From: an uncultured Eubacteriales bacterium
GTDB taxonomy: Bacteria; Bacillota; Clostridia; Oscillospirales; Acutalibacteraceae
Length of the DNA stretch: 64,000 bases
Assembly: GCA_948527295.1 (NCBI GenBank)
Contig: CAOSWK010000003.1
Location: 1 to 64,000, forward strand
Direction: 5' to 3'
The notes under the pieces were generated by a model, which worked only from the letters and a program-made list of their open reading frames with translations, was not told where the DNA came from and searched no databases. Each line of letters starts with the position of its first letter. Within the stretch, counting starts at the first letter, position 1. Positions 38,901 to 46,721 of the stretch are shown here, one piece after another. The position numbers and the translations under genes are program-made.

Positions 38901-39881
38901 TTTTCCAAAGTCAATCCAGTAACCCCTAATACCTTCATCAAAAACGTTTGAACTGCTAGTTATGATTTCTATATTGTTCCCATTTTTCTTCATTGCCATC
39001 GCAACACACGTTTTATATCTCATGCCGAGGCCAAAACCGACTCGACCATTTTCATCAATACTAATATTAGCAAAATAGCCTAGGCCATCTTCGTTTCTAT
39101 AAAAGCACATTCTAGCACTAGAACTTGCAGAGTCCTTGGTTAAGTTCTTTGTTATAGTCCCGCCGTTGCTCTGCAGCTCTGCAAGCGTAGGCGCACAAAC
39201 TATTTGACTCATATCGCTAAGGTCAATGATAGGGTTAACATAGCCATTGTCACTAACAGCAATATCTTGGGCTTCCCCGAAACCATTAAATCCTGATATC
39301 TTTGTTGCGTCAGAACTACTTGGTGTGCAAGTCATATGTTTATCCGAATAACTAGTATCTTTCCAAGGAACAGAATAGGTCCCCTTATCAATACCTTCTG
39401 GTTGTATCTTTAGGATCATATTACTATCGCTTCCACCTCTATGCGGTATAACTACCTTATCCGTTAATTTGTGGTACGACCCCTTACCATCGCTAATAAA
39501 ACGTGTAATAGGGGCAAGTTCACTCCAAGATTCATTATCCGGAAAAGCAGACTTTGCATAACCACTTGTGTTATCACTTGTTGCGGTTGAGTCCAGCTTA
39601 TAATTTTTACCCGTTGGTGCTGCTGTTCCGCTGTCGGGCACACTAGTAGCAAGAGCATTGTTCAGCCATGCACGCAGGTCACTATATGCCCAAGAGTTCG
39701 CATTGGCCTTGCTCGTACAATGGTCTGGCGCTGTTGCTAGTCCTGCCTTTGCCTCCTTTTCCGTGTTCATTATAAAGCTAAAGTTTAGCGGCAATATCGG
39801 CAGCAACATAGCCAGGCAAATTCCCACAGATATGCCCTTTTTTACAATTTCTTTGGTCACTCTCACGACTCTACTATACAT
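32958..39881 (-). CDS. giant repeat-containing cell-surface protein
   Basis: The protein has 2307 residues. A signal peptide covers residues 1-45 (LAMLLPILPLNFSF core, then KEAKA). The N-terminal globular domain, to about 430, contains WAYSDLRAWLNN and resembles clostridial DUF6273-type domains. From about 430 to 1720 there are many Ig-like repeats of about 85 residues with YTIT/Y-ITPK endings and TYG or YNG starts, as in MBG-type bacterial surface domains. A unique C-terminal domain follows, then a Ser/Gly/Asn linker, a membrane helix (IICLTAAGILLLLLLIFLIL) and a basic tail. There is no LPXTG motif; the helix is the anchor. The tail is likely cytoplasmic. A role in adhesion or a surface layer is inferred. 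Confidence 0.88.
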   Translation of the reverse strand: MYSRVVRVTKEIVKKGISVGICLAMLLPILPLNFSFIMNTEKEAKAGLATAPDHCTSKANANSWAYSDLRAWLNNALATSVPDSGTAAPTGKNYKLDSTATSDNTSGYAKSAFPDNESWSELAPITRFISDGKGSYHKLTDKVVIPHRGGSDSNMILKIQPEGIDKGTYSVPWKDTSYSDKHMTCTPSSSDATKISGFNGFGEAQDIAVSDNGYVNPIIDLSDMSQIVCAPTLAELQSNGGTITKNLTKDSASSSARMCFYRNEDGLGYFANISIDENGRVGFGLGMRYKTCVAMAMKKNGNNIEIITSSSNVFDEGIRGYWIDFGKTKEELKEYVFYAWQEAGGDKYASAGYMTGAYWNGDSLKADPGKGSASALDGFKGIVYGNTMVGYQGTVPFGNRTWRYLGNDYFVQEQPENVIFNASTDGYGVGPTGINLSDELRNGIELTTTGSPVEIPTDGISLTGFPANAPISFQYYYADIWRDGTPKAAGSYYVIVCVWSEGFEPKYSPAFPLTVEEIPVPKYTAPTKKIDAIWRDKAKDKLPSALADHFGYPKTASGANIPGTWALVDENAEVGNVDGSNRPIGKFTPDPSVLDTYNWAGLSGWNATEGRLEVPALFTVAPMPADRLGCAQLSNWGRKYDGRPKSWVIKVKYNGAYISNENYDVVWPEDMTNAGTKTYTVNLKNNCTGTLTGTVAILKREIKITADNQNICYGDQLPQLTWKQSGEGFVGSGSLIEGTVAVEESGNYPGPGNYNIIPSGFSTNEPTNYEVSHVNGTLAVGTDTFEITPRDISNVTKTVTPPSGAYTGGVHTPDVVLTDILNSVTKTLTLNTDYTIAWPSDMTNVGQKQGTITGKGNYQGTTDIAYEITPRQITITPESKSQVYGAAEVPLGYTVKDTNTGETLNIKSELTGSLATAQTGENGMRWPNADKYTIGLGTLTSENNPNYLITLGAPAAKYTITKKDVTSDSNVTVRVTSPTLPYTGQAPELELEVKDGDEILVRGIDYIVEADGIEPGTYTFTIRFIKNRTGTKEGTYTIQPKPADGLSVELDETTFTYNGKEQTPEITVIAEDGAALTLGTDYTVSYEGDRINVGTVTVTITLKGNYSGTITKTYRITQRDITSDSDFVVTVSPTSSVYTGVAHTPTLTAKYKNVPLTEGSNRDFIKNVAGNMTDQGEHTYTVTGQGNFKGSKTVKYTITRKAVSDSTPESELDIKLSETEPVYSKEEKRPTVTAKAMLSGQTIPLTLGTDFTVSYKDIDNGSDLTNVGRKKAIITFINNLSGTVTKEYTIVARDITSDNDFVVTVSPTSSGYTGVAHTPTLTAKYKNAALTEGSNRDFTKIITGNMTDQGEHTYTVTGQGNFKGSKTVKYTITQRSVSDSTPESELDIKLSETEPVYSKEEKRPTVTAKTILNGKTINLSQGTDFTVSYKDIDNGSDLTNVGRKKAIITFINNLSGTVTREYTIVARDITSDNDFVVTVSPTSSVYTRSKHTPTITVKYKNAPVATDDWSHSSSEDMISAKLNILTIAGKRNFTGRKTVNYTITPKPITVTAVNKTKTYGDADPELTIDVPGLVAGDTLSGSLERVQGEDANTYEIRQKIAFANPNYTITFKPGTFTIKPRVVSDGVPNGITMTLNPGTTEFNGERQLPKETLNDTNTGKKLIKGQDYDLEYLTNMTDAMVHTVKAKLKNNYSGEKTATFTITPKQISDNTPESELKVDVDKTGYTDETGYTYDKTPKKPAVTIKAMFGNRTMSLTQGTHFDVNYLAENGTSDVTNVGPKKMVITFKKDFSGGKTIKYAINRRDVTIRANERRRYYKTPDPDMRPRTNYDTINGLIAGDNLYGSFEREDPTNEEVGRYKIIQGRTLTNANNPNYNIIFDAENSGYFIIEVDKSSWGTPQDDPKDHYVDDEGKTSVEVDKYGMVWLKETSDGTSAWYGIDNSKGVFRIGSRFWVMWLSEKESPETYKKYWDMLDEDHKRAMESINGWIFLIGVTDPDGEDYKKFSEDENGETDEEKIVPTYVQIGDDWDEDELVGVFISETEDEDIVTTFVNDFEFPEGLDTFGKMMLRHFSPYFIYDRDTERKALEGNDDEANVLRTTVDIKGKTVQIIVSGPRKVLPTGTKLIAVEDRNDNTCKIWLVDQSGKELPSPLSERVEVFIEMVDGMEDLIEVRLPKIGEDFHYGKFDGSWYGAIYTPYFPISLSLDELTDAERDELNKKRGLSGDKESGSDGGSSSSRNGSNAENDGQGDNETEELQPAENGSSNWWQNLSRTQIICLTAAGILLLLLLIFLILLILKRRKEKENSSQQ
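35430..36510. repeat. 522-bp tandem repeat inside the surface protein gene
   Basis: Matching landmarks recur at exactly 522 bp: ACAGTTACTACAAAG near 35446, 35968 and 36490, and AGTTACCGTTGGTCTC at 35661 and 36183. Two full, nearly identical units plus flanking partial copies are present. Each unit encodes two Ig-like domains (174 residues). High nucleotide identity points to recent duplication or gene conversion. Confidence 0.9.
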
Positions 39882-40007
39882 TGTCTCTGTTCCTCCTTGT
39901 GTTAATTTTTCTCAATTCTTTATTCTTTTTGCAAAAACTATTCATTTCTGCCATAAAATCAATCATAAATCTTCACATTCCTGTTCATTTTAGTCTACAT
40001 ATTTTGA

Positions 40008-40036
40008 ATTTTATCATATTTTTTAATTGTTCACAA
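40008..40036 (-). promoter_or_regulatory. promoter of the giant surface protein gene
   Basis: On the minus strand TTGTGA (40031-40036), 17 bases, TAAAAT (40008-40013). The transcript would have a 5' leader of about 120 bases before the AAGGAGGAA site. Confidence 0.6.
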
Positions 40037-40221
40037 TATATTTTTTATTAGAATTTCCCAATTATTTTTTATGTAAATTTCCAGTAACTTTCGTCAAATA
40101 GATAAACCAAAAATTGTATTTTTTAAATATCGCCCTTTATTTTTGCAAAATTATACATTTTTAGATCAAAATTTTGTAATTGCTGCAAAATAATATAAAT
40201 TTCGCAACAAAAACAAAAAAT

Positions 40222-40254
40222 TATGGAAGCCAGCAAACCTCGCTAGCTTCCATA
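40222..40254 (-). terminator. terminator of the aro operon
   Basis: The long hairpin TATGGAAGC-x-AGC / GCT-x-GCTTCCATA is followed on the minus strand by ATTTTTTG, 27 bases after the chorismate mutase stop. Confidence 0.88.
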
Positions 40255-40280
40255 TTGGTCGCAATAAATAAATTTTTAAA

Positions 40281-40556
40281 TCAATCTTCCTTCGCGCTAT
40301 TTCGCACCTCTTGCTGAATCAATTTGCTTGAGCTTAAAATCTCCAAAAAAATCGGCAAAACAAATTTATAGCTCTTGCCCGAAACAAGTTCCACCCTGCC
40401 TAAAATTGCTTGCTCACGGGCTTCATCATAAATAGGCAAACCGTTGCCCAACTTTATTTGCGCAATAATCCCCGAATATTCAAGCCTTTTCAAAATCAGG
40501 GTTAAAATTTCATCGTCAATAACGTCGATCTGTCGCCGGATTTCCTCTAATTTCAT
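40281..40556 (-). CDS. aroQ: chorismate mutase, AroQ type
   Basis: This encodes 91 residues, all of the helical AroQ fold. The first helix begins EEIRRQIDVIDDEILTLILKRL; the active site has the usual Arg and Lys positions (IAQIKLGNGLPIYDEAREQAIL). It converts chorismate to prephenate for Phe and Tyr synthesis. The start codon overlaps the aroC stop by 4 bases. As a free-standing domain it is not fused to prephenate dehydratase or DAHP synthase. Confidence 0.9.
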   Translation of the reverse strand: MKLEEIRRQIDVIDDEILTLILKRLEYSGIIAQIKLGNGLPIYDEAREQAILGRVELVSGKSYKFVLPIFLEILSSSKLIQQEVRNSAKED

Positions 40557-41638
40557 AATAAATTCGCCTCTTTAAAAAAGTCCAAAACCGCGATAGCGGA
40601 GACCGCCCCCACCACCGGCACCGCCCTTGGCACTATGCACGGGTCGTGCCGGCCAGAAGCCGAAATCTTCGTTGGCTGATTGGTCTTAATGTTCACGGTA
40701 TCTTGCTGCTTCGCGATGGACGGCGTCGGCTTAACCGCGCACCGAAACACTATCGGCATGCCAGAAGAAATCCCGCCCAAAATGCCGCCATGGTTGTTCG
40801 TTTTGGTGGATATTTTGTCGCCTCGCAGCACAAAAGCGTCGTTATTCTGGCTGCCAAGCATATTCGCAGCGGCAAAACCCGCGCCAAACTCGATACCCTT
40901 AACCGCAGGAATCGCAAAAACCAATGCCGAAAGCTTGCTTTCAATGCCTCCAAACATCGGATCCCCCAGCCCGGGCGGAACATTGCCCACAGCGCACTCA
41001 ATAATCCCGCCAACGCTATCTCCTTCGCTCTTAGCCCACAAAATTTTTTGAACCATTTGCCCCTTCGCCTCAGCATTAATCACAGGAAAAGCCTCCCGAG
41101 ATAGCCTTCTTAGCAGCTCTGCCGGAATCTCCACACCAAATCGGTCGTCAAAAACGTCAAAAATAGAGTAAACATGCGCACCGATGAGCACCCCCCGCCG
41201 CTCCAAAATCTGACGGCAAATAGCTCCACAAAAGGTCAATGCCGCAGTCAACCGGCCAGAAAGATGCCCGCCACCTCGAGCATCGTTAAACCCACGGTAC
41301 TTTACATGCGCAGTGTAGTCTGCATGACCCGGCCTAACTAGGTTTTTTGGATTCTCATAGCTCTTTGGTTCCGCATTTTCGTTCTCTATTATGCCGCAAA
41401 TCGGCGCGCCCGTCGTGTGGCCATTTAGCACGCCAGATATAACCTTCGGCCTGTCTGATTCTTTTCGCTCGGTTGCAGTGTCGCTCTGACCCGGCGCTCT
41501 GCGTTGCATTTGCAGATTCACTTGCTCAAAATCAATTTTTTCGCCCGCAGGGATACCGTCCAGAACCGCACCAATAGCCGCACCATGGCTCTCTCCAAAT
41601 ATAGAAATCTCTATGCGGCCGCTATAAATCGAGGACAT
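40553..41638 (-). CDS. aroC: chorismate synthase
   Basis: The 361-residue enzyme performs the last common step of aromatic synthesis and uses reduced FMN. Signatures include FGESHGAAIGAVLDGIPAG near the start, the conserved RPGHADYTAHVKYRGF block, GGGHLSGRLTA and the C-terminal GRHDPCIVPRAVPV. It overlaps the end of aroA by 17 bases. Confidence 0.95.
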   Translation of the reverse strand: MSSIYSGRIEISIFGESHGAAIGAVLDGIPAGEKIDFEQVNLQMQRRAPGQSDTATERKESDRPKVISGVLNGHTTGAPICGIIENENAEPKSYENPKNLVRPGHADYTAHVKYRGFNDARGGGHLSGRLTAALTFCGAICRQILERRGVLIGAHVYSIFDVFDDRFGVEIPAELLRRLSREAFPVINAEAKGQMVQKILWAKSEGDSVGGIIECAVGNVPPGLGDPMFGGIESKLSALVFAIPAVKGIEFGAGFAAANMLGSQNNDAFVLRGDKISTKTNNHGGILGGISSGMPIVFRCAVKPTPSIAKQQDTVNIKTNQPTKISASGRHDPCIVPRAVPVVGAVSAIAVLDFFKEANLL

Positions 41639-42890
41639 TCACGCAGCCCCCCAGCTTGTTGTAATCTTCAAAAAACGACGGATACGACTTGCTGATGCTC
41701 TCGGCGTCCGATATGCAGACCTTGTCTCTAGCCATAATCGCCGCAATAGCGAACGCCATAACAATCCGATGGTCGCTAAACCCGTTTATTTTGGCGTTTT
41801 CAAAGGATTTTTGCCCATAAATCAAAAGGCCGTCGTCCGTCTCCGTCACATTCACACCCAAGCCTTTTAGCCCGGCATAAAGCGACTTCAAGCGGTTACT
41901 TTCCTTAAACTTCAGCCGAGATGCCCCAAAAATCCGAGTCGAGCCTTCAGCGCAAGCCCCCAATATCGCTAACACTGGCACCAAATCTGGAATCCGCTCT
42001 GCAAAAATATTTCCTCCCACCAGCCTTTCTGGCGAAACCGTAACTTCATCGTCGCCAAAGCTAACATTGGCGCCCATCCTGCTCAGCAAATTAGCGATAA
42101 TTCTGTCCCCTTGCAAAGAATTCGGATTCACGCCGCGCACCGTCACGGGCTCCCCGATAGCTCCAGCCGCCAAAAAAAAGGCCGTCTGCGACCAGTCGCC
42201 CTCAACAGCATAGTTCCTTGCGCGATATCTCTGGTTCCCAGGAATCCTAAACCCGCGCTCGGTCTTGGTCACCGTCACGCCAAAGTCCTCCATGGTCTTC
42301 GCCGTCATGTCGATGTATCCGCTGCTACCACACGCCGTCGTTAGGATAATCTCGCTGTCTTCCGGCAAAAGCGGCAATGCGAATAAAAGTCCCGAAACGA
42401 ACTGCGAACTGATGTCCTGCGATATCAAAAATTTGCCCGACATCAACCTTCCGCTTACCGAAAAGGGCAACGCTCCGGCATATTTGCACTCTACTCCAAA
42501 TTTAGGCAATATCTCCGAAAAAACGCCCATCGGCCGCAATACCAACGTGCTAGTCCCCTCAAACTTCGCGGATATCCCAAACGCGCAAACAATCGGAATC
42601 AAAAAGCGCAACGTAGATCCCGATTCACTGCAGTTTATAGTTATATGATCTTTCAAAAATGCGGCCCGAGCGTCGATGATAAGCCGTTCCGAAACCAAAT
42701 TGACAAACGCCCCCAACGTTCTAGCGGCGTTGATCGTCGCCATGACGTCGTTAGAAAGCTCCACAGGATATATCTCGCAGACCCCTCGGCTAAGCAGCGC
42801 GCAAATTATCGCCCGGTGGGTGTAGCTCTTAGACGGCGGCGCAACGATGGTTCCGGAAAGCTTTCGTGGAGTAATAAGTGCAGTGCTCAT
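41622..42890 (-). CDS. aroA: 3-phosphoshikimate 1-carboxyvinyltransferase (EPSP synthase)
   Basis: The 422-residue enzyme joins shikimate-3-phosphate and PEP. ATG 42890 is used because GGAGG lies about 9 bases upstream. It has PPSKSYTHRAIICALL with the substrate Lys/Ser pair, the SGSTLRFLIP loop, and a C-terminal KESNRLKSLYAGL and FSDHRIVMAFA. It lies 4 bases after the aroB stop. Confidence 0.95.
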   Translation of the reverse strand: MSTALITPRKLSGTIVAPPSKSYTHRAIICALLSRGVCEIYPVELSNDVMATINAARTLGAFVNLVSERLIIDARAAFLKDHITINCSESGSTLRFLIPIVCAFGISAKFEGTSTLVLRPMGVFSEILPKFGVECKYAGALPFSVSGRLMSGKFLISQDISSQFVSGLLFALPLLPEDSEIILTTACGSSGYIDMTAKTMEDFGVTVTKTERGFRIPGNQRYRARNYAVEGDWSQTAFFLAAGAIGEPVTVRGVNPNSLQGDRIIANLLSRMGANVSFGDDEVTVSPERLVGGNIFAERIPDLVPVLAILGACAEGSTRIFGASRLKFKESNRLKSLYAGLKGLGVNVTETDDGLLIYGQKSFENAKINGFSDHRIVMAFAIAAIMARDKVCISDAESISKSYPSFFEDYNKLGGCVNVLDL

Positions 42891-42894
42891 CAAA

Positions 42895-43944
42895 CTAGCC
42901 TCCAATGTATTTTTTCAAATCGTCCTTCTTGATCCTCTTCACAAAGCCCGATCCAATGCTCTTTATAAGGACTATATCAAAAAATTCTCCGGTAGCTTTT
43001 TTGTCAATCTTCGCAATCTCGGCCAACTTGTCCATATCGCAGTCAATCTCGCATGGCAAGTTATATTTCCTCAGCACAGAGGTCAGCTCCTCATATGTGC
43101 CGGACTTAGTAATCGCCAAATTCTCGCCAGAGCGCACAGTACAAGCCATCCCAATGGCCACCGCCTGGCCGTGAGTGTATTTGCTAAAATTATAAAACTT
43201 CTCTATAGCGTGCCCCAAAGTATGGCCAAAATTCAAGAGTTTGCGCTCGCCCTGCTCCAGCTCGTCCCGCTCTACAAGCTCCTGCTTTATGCTTATGCAC
43301 TCAAAAATCAGGTCCGTAAGGATGTCGTCAAGCTCACGATTTTTTATCATATTAAAAAGCGACTCGCTCCTTATCAGGCCATATTTTATAGCCTCTGCCA
43401 TCCCGTCCGACAAAGACTGCTTGGGCAAAGTCGATAAAACGCCAATGTCAATAAGCACAAGCTTTGGCTGATAAAACGTGCCAATAAGATTCTTGCCGTG
43501 CGCCAAATTGACGCCGTTTTTGCCGCCAATAGCAGAATCGATCTGGGCCAAAAGCGTTGTCGGAATCTGCACCAAATCGATGCCCCTCATATAAGTCGCC
43601 GCAACAAAGCCAGCAATGTCCCCCACAATGCCGCCACCAAGCGCTATAATTAAGTCCGAGCGCGTAAATTTATTCTTAATCAAAAACGAGTATATCCGCT
43701 CTACCGACTGCAGCGTCTTTGAGGATTCCCCGTGCGTCAAGGTAAACAAAAACACCTCAAAACCGCTCTCAATCAAAGAGTCAGTAACGTCGCCCGAATA
43801 CAGCTCGTTCACCACATCGTCGGTAATTATCAAAACTTGTCTCGCAGATGAAATTTTTTTAATGTGATCGCCAGAAGTCCGCATCAAATTCGTGTCTATT
43901 AGTATTTCGTAAGGAGAGTTCGTTTTAAAGTTAATTTTTTTCAC
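42895..43944 (-). CDS. aroB: 3-dehydroquinate synthase
   Basis: The second step of the shikimate pathway, NAD-dependent. GTG 43944 is chosen (GGGTGA upstream); the longer frame to 44013 crosses the promoter. It encodes 349 residues. Motifs are ALGGGIVGDIAGFVAATYMRG, a metal-binding NFGHTLGHAIE with two His, and HGQAVAIGM. It is the first gene of aroB-aroA-aroC-aroQ. Confidence 0.93.
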   Translation of the reverse strand: MKKINFKTNSPYEILIDTNLMRTSGDHIKKISSARQVLIITDDVVNELYSGDVTDSLIESGFEVFLFTLTHGESSKTLQSVERIYSFLIKNKFTRSDLIIALGGGIVGDIAGFVAATYMRGIDLVQIPTTLLAQIDSAIGGKNGVNLAHGKNLIGTFYQPKLVLIDIGVLSTLPKQSLSDGMAEAIKYGLIRSESLFNMIKNRELDDILTDLIFECISIKQELVERDELEQGERKLLNFGHTLGHAIEKFYNFSKYTHGQAVAIGMACTVRSGENLAITKSGTYEELTSVLRKYNLPCEIDCDMDKLAEIAKIDKKATGEFFDIVLIKSIGSGFVKRIKKDDLKKYIGG

Positions 43945-43964
43945 ATTTTTCACCCACATCATTA

Positions 43965-43994
43965 ATTTTATGCTAAAATTATTATTTTTATCAA
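43965..43994 (-). promoter_or_regulatory. promoter of the aro operon
   Basis: On the minus strand TTGATA (43989-43994), an 18-base spacer and TAAAAT (43965-43970). It sits about 20 bases before the chosen GTG, so the leader is very short. Confidence 0.5.
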
Positions 43995-44152
43995 AATCGT
44001 CAAAAATAAACAAAATGAGCCAAATACTTAGTTAAAAATTATTATATCACCATGTTGCAACAAAAACAAGTCCCATGTTTTATGCGGTTTTTGCAGGCTT
44101 GGCTATAGAAGCACATCTTTGTGCAGCCAGCATCCACAATCGCTCAACTAAA

Positions 44153-44183
44153 AAAGGCCACGATTGTTCCTTCGTGACCTTTT
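44153..44183 (-). terminator. terminator of the ctsR-clpC operon
   Basis: The 12-bp stem AAAAGGCCACGA / TCGTGACCTTTT (one wobble) leads, on the minus strand, to a T run, 20 bases after the clpC stop. Confidence 0.85.
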
Positions 44184-44202
44184 GTTTGGGCCTCTGCAAC
44201 GG

Positions 44203-46704
44203 TTACTCTGCTGTTTTGGGCACTACATTTTTAAAGACGAACTGCTTTTTCTTTTTGTCGTAGCTGCATCTTACTTTTTGGCCCGACTTTACCTCGCCCT
44301 TTAGCACCTCTTCCGACAATTTGTCCTCTATTTTGGACTGAATCGCCCGTCTTAGCGGTCGCGCTCCATACACTGCGTCAAAGCCCTCTTTTGCGATCTC
44401 CTCTATCGAGCTCTCTGCAAAATTGATGTCTATGTTCAGGTTTTTGGCCCGCGTTTTCACGTCTTTTAGCATGTTTTTGGCAATCAGCTTTATGTCCTCT
44501 GCCGTCAGCTTGTTGAACACGATTATGTCATCCACCCGGTTCAAGAACTCCGGTTTGAAGGTCTTCTTCAGCTCCGCCATCACCGTTTCTTTGAGCTTGG
44601 CTTTGTCAGACTCGACAGTTCTGCTGGCGTAAAATCCCAAGTTCGACTGCTTTTCCGTTATAAGCCGTGCGCCCACGTTGGACGTCATTATTATTATCGC
44701 GTTCTTGAAGTTGATCTTTCGGCCTTGCGAGTCCGTTGCGTGCCCGTCTTCCAGCACCTGAAGCAACATATTAAACACGTCCGGATGCGCTTTCTCGATT
44801 TCGTCGAAGAGCACCACGGAATACGGCTTTCTGCGGACTTTTTCGGTTAATTGCCCGCCCTCATCGTAGCCGACATATCCAGGTGGCGACCCAATGAGCT
44901 TCGAGACGGTGTGTTTCTCCATATACTCGGACATGTCAAATCGTATGATCGCGTTTTCGTCGCCAAACATGGCCTGCGCCAAGGCCTTGCAGAGCTCTGT
45001 TTTGCCCACGCCCGTTGGCCCCAAAAAGATGAACGATCCTACCGGCCTTTTCGGGTCCTTTAAGCCGACTCTGCCCCGGCGTATGGCTTTTGCAATCTGC
45101 TCCACGGCCTCATCCTGCCCGATGATCCTTTTGTGCAAGATGTTTTCCATGTTCAAAAGTCGCGCGCTTTCGGCCTGCGTCAACTGCACCACCGGAATCC
45201 CGCTCCAGTTGGACACTATATGCGCGATGTCCTGCTCCGTGACCGCTCCATTCGTGTTCTCGTGCTTGCTCTGCCACAGACGCCGCTGCTCCTCTAGCTT
45301 CTTCTTTATCGACTTCTCCTCATCCCGCAATTTTGCTGCGTGTTCAAAGTTCTGCTCGTTTATCGCTGCCGATTTTTCCTTGTCTATCTCCTTAATTTTA
45401 TTTTCGAGTTTTTGCAGCTTATCCGGCGCCGTGTAGGCCCTCAACCGCACTCTGGAGGCCGCTTCGTCAATTAGGTCGATTGCCTTGTCGGGCAAAAATC
45501 TGTCTGTTATGTAGCGCGAAGACAGCTTCACCGCCGTTTTAATCGCCTCATCGGTAATCTTCACCTTATGATGCGCTTCATACCGGTCGCGAAGGCCCTC
45601 CAAAATCATCACAGTCTCTTCTTCACTAGGCTCGCCCACTGTGACTGGCTGAAATCTCCGCTCTAGCGCGGCATCTTTCTCGATGTGCTTCCTGTACTCT
45701 TTTATGGTCGTGGCGCCAATCACCTGAAAGTCTCCCCGCGCCAGGCTGGGCTTTAAGATGTTCGCAGCGTCCGCCGAGCCCTCTGCAGAGCCCGCCCCGA
45801 CTATCGTATGCAGCTCATCTACGAACAAGATGATATTTCCGGCCTTCTTCAGCTCTTCTATGGCGTTTTTTATCCTGTCCTCAAAGTCACCCCGATACTT
45901 CGTTCCGGCGATCATCCCCGTCAAATCTAGCGATATCACTCTTTTGCCCTTCAAAAGCTCCGGCACGTCTCCAGACGTAATTTTTAGCGCCAAGCCCTCT
46001 GCCACCGCGGTTTTGCCGACTCCCGGCTCTCCTATTAAGCACGGATTATTTTTCGTCCGTCTGCACAAAATCTGAATAACCCGTTCGATCTCGTTCTGGC
46101 GGCCAATTACCGGATCTATAGCCCCGTTTTGCGCCATCTGCGTAAGGTCCTTGCCAAACTGGTCTAGCGTTTTTGTCTTCGTCTTGCCGTTTTTGCCCGG
46201 GCTCGCCCCGCCAGAATACGGATCATTCATCATGCTGCCGCCATACATCGTGTCGTCGGCGGTTTGATCGCCAAAATCCTCGTTCAATTTGTCCAAGATG
46301 TCCCGTGTGTTCGCGCCGAGCTCATTCAAAAAGCGGACGGCGTAACTGTCGGTCTCGCCAATTAGCGCCAAAAGCAGATGCTCCGTGCCTACGTAATTAT
46401 GCCCCAAGTTAGCAGCCTGCATCACGGCGTTCTGCAAAACCCTTTTAGTTCTAGGCGTAAAGTCGGTCGTGCTAAGCGAACTTTTAGGCCCCGTGCCGAT
46501 TTCGCTCTTCAACAAAGACTCTAGCTCATCGCTATAAACACCCAATTCATCCAAAACCACGGCCGCCACACCAGAGCCCTCCTTTAAAAGCCCCAGCAAA
46601 ATGTGCTCGCTGCCAACGTAGGTGTGCCCAAGCTCCTCTGCCCCAAAAATCGCCAGATTCATCGCGCGGTTCGCCTTCTCCGTAAACCCATTAAACCTAT
46701 ACAT
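44203..46704 (-). CDS. clpC: ATP-dependent Clp protease ATP-binding subunit ClpC
   Basis: The 833-residue AAA+ unfoldase works with ClpP. The start is ATG 46704 (AGGGGAGAAA site). Domain order: two Clp_N repeats (FTEKANRAMNLA, EHILLGLLKEGSG), AAA1 with GEPGVGKTA, a middle UVR-type coiled coil (KLRDEEKSIKKKLEEQRR), AAA2 with GPTGVGKTEL, and a C-terminal D2-small domain. The middle domain and the mcsAB context identify it as ClpC, which degrades McsB-arginine-phosphorylated proteins. Confidence 0.96.
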   Translation of the reverse strand: MYRFNGFTEKANRAMNLAIFGAEELGHTYVGSEHILLGLLKEGSGVAAVVLDELGVYSDELESLLKSEIGTGPKSSLSTTDFTPRTKRVLQNAVMQAANLGHNYVGTEHLLLALIGETDSYAVRFLNELGANTRDILDKLNEDFGDQTADDTMYGGSMMNDPYSGGASPGKNGKTKTKTLDQFGKDLTQMAQNGAIDPVIGRQNEIERVIQILCRRTKNNPCLIGEPGVGKTAVAEGLALKITSGDVPELLKGKRVISLDLTGMIAGTKYRGDFEDRIKNAIEELKKAGNIILFVDELHTIVGAGSAEGSADAANILKPSLARGDFQVIGATTIKEYRKHIEKDAALERRFQPVTVGEPSEEETVMILEGLRDRYEAHHKVKITDEAIKTAVKLSSRYITDRFLPDKAIDLIDEAASRVRLRAYTAPDKLQKLENKIKEIDKEKSAAINEQNFEHAAKLRDEEKSIKKKLEEQRRLWQSKHENTNGAVTEQDIAHIVSNWSGIPVVQLTQAESARLLNMENILHKRIIGQDEAVEQIAKAIRRGRVGLKDPKRPVGSFIFLGPTGVGKTELCKALAQAMFGDENAIIRFDMSEYMEKHTVSKLIGSPPGYVGYDEGGQLTEKVRRKPYSVVLFDEIEKAHPDVFNMLLQVLEDGHATDSQGRKINFKNAIIIMTSNVGARLITEKQSNLGFYASRTVESDKAKLKETVMAELKKTFKPEFLNRVDDIIVFNKLTAEDIKLIAKNMLKDVKTRAKNLNIDINFAESSIEEIAKEGFDAVYGARPLRRAIQSKIEDKLSEEVLKGEVKSGQKVRCSYDKKKKQFVFKNVVPKTAE

Positions 46705-46721
46705 GGCATTTCTCCCCTTTT

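Larger units (their letters stand above)
39882..40280. other. AT-rich intergenic region upstream of the surface protein gene
   Basis: The 399 bases hold the surface protein promoter (40008-40036), a leader of about 120 bases, and the terminator of the aro operon (40222-40254). AT content is very high and there is no reading frame of note. Confidence 0.7.

Noticed and set aside
44075..44263. 62-codon plus-strand frame with several Cys
   Set aside because: It overlaps the clpC terminator and 3' end, has no ribosome site, and its C-terminus is the reverse of the clpC tail.
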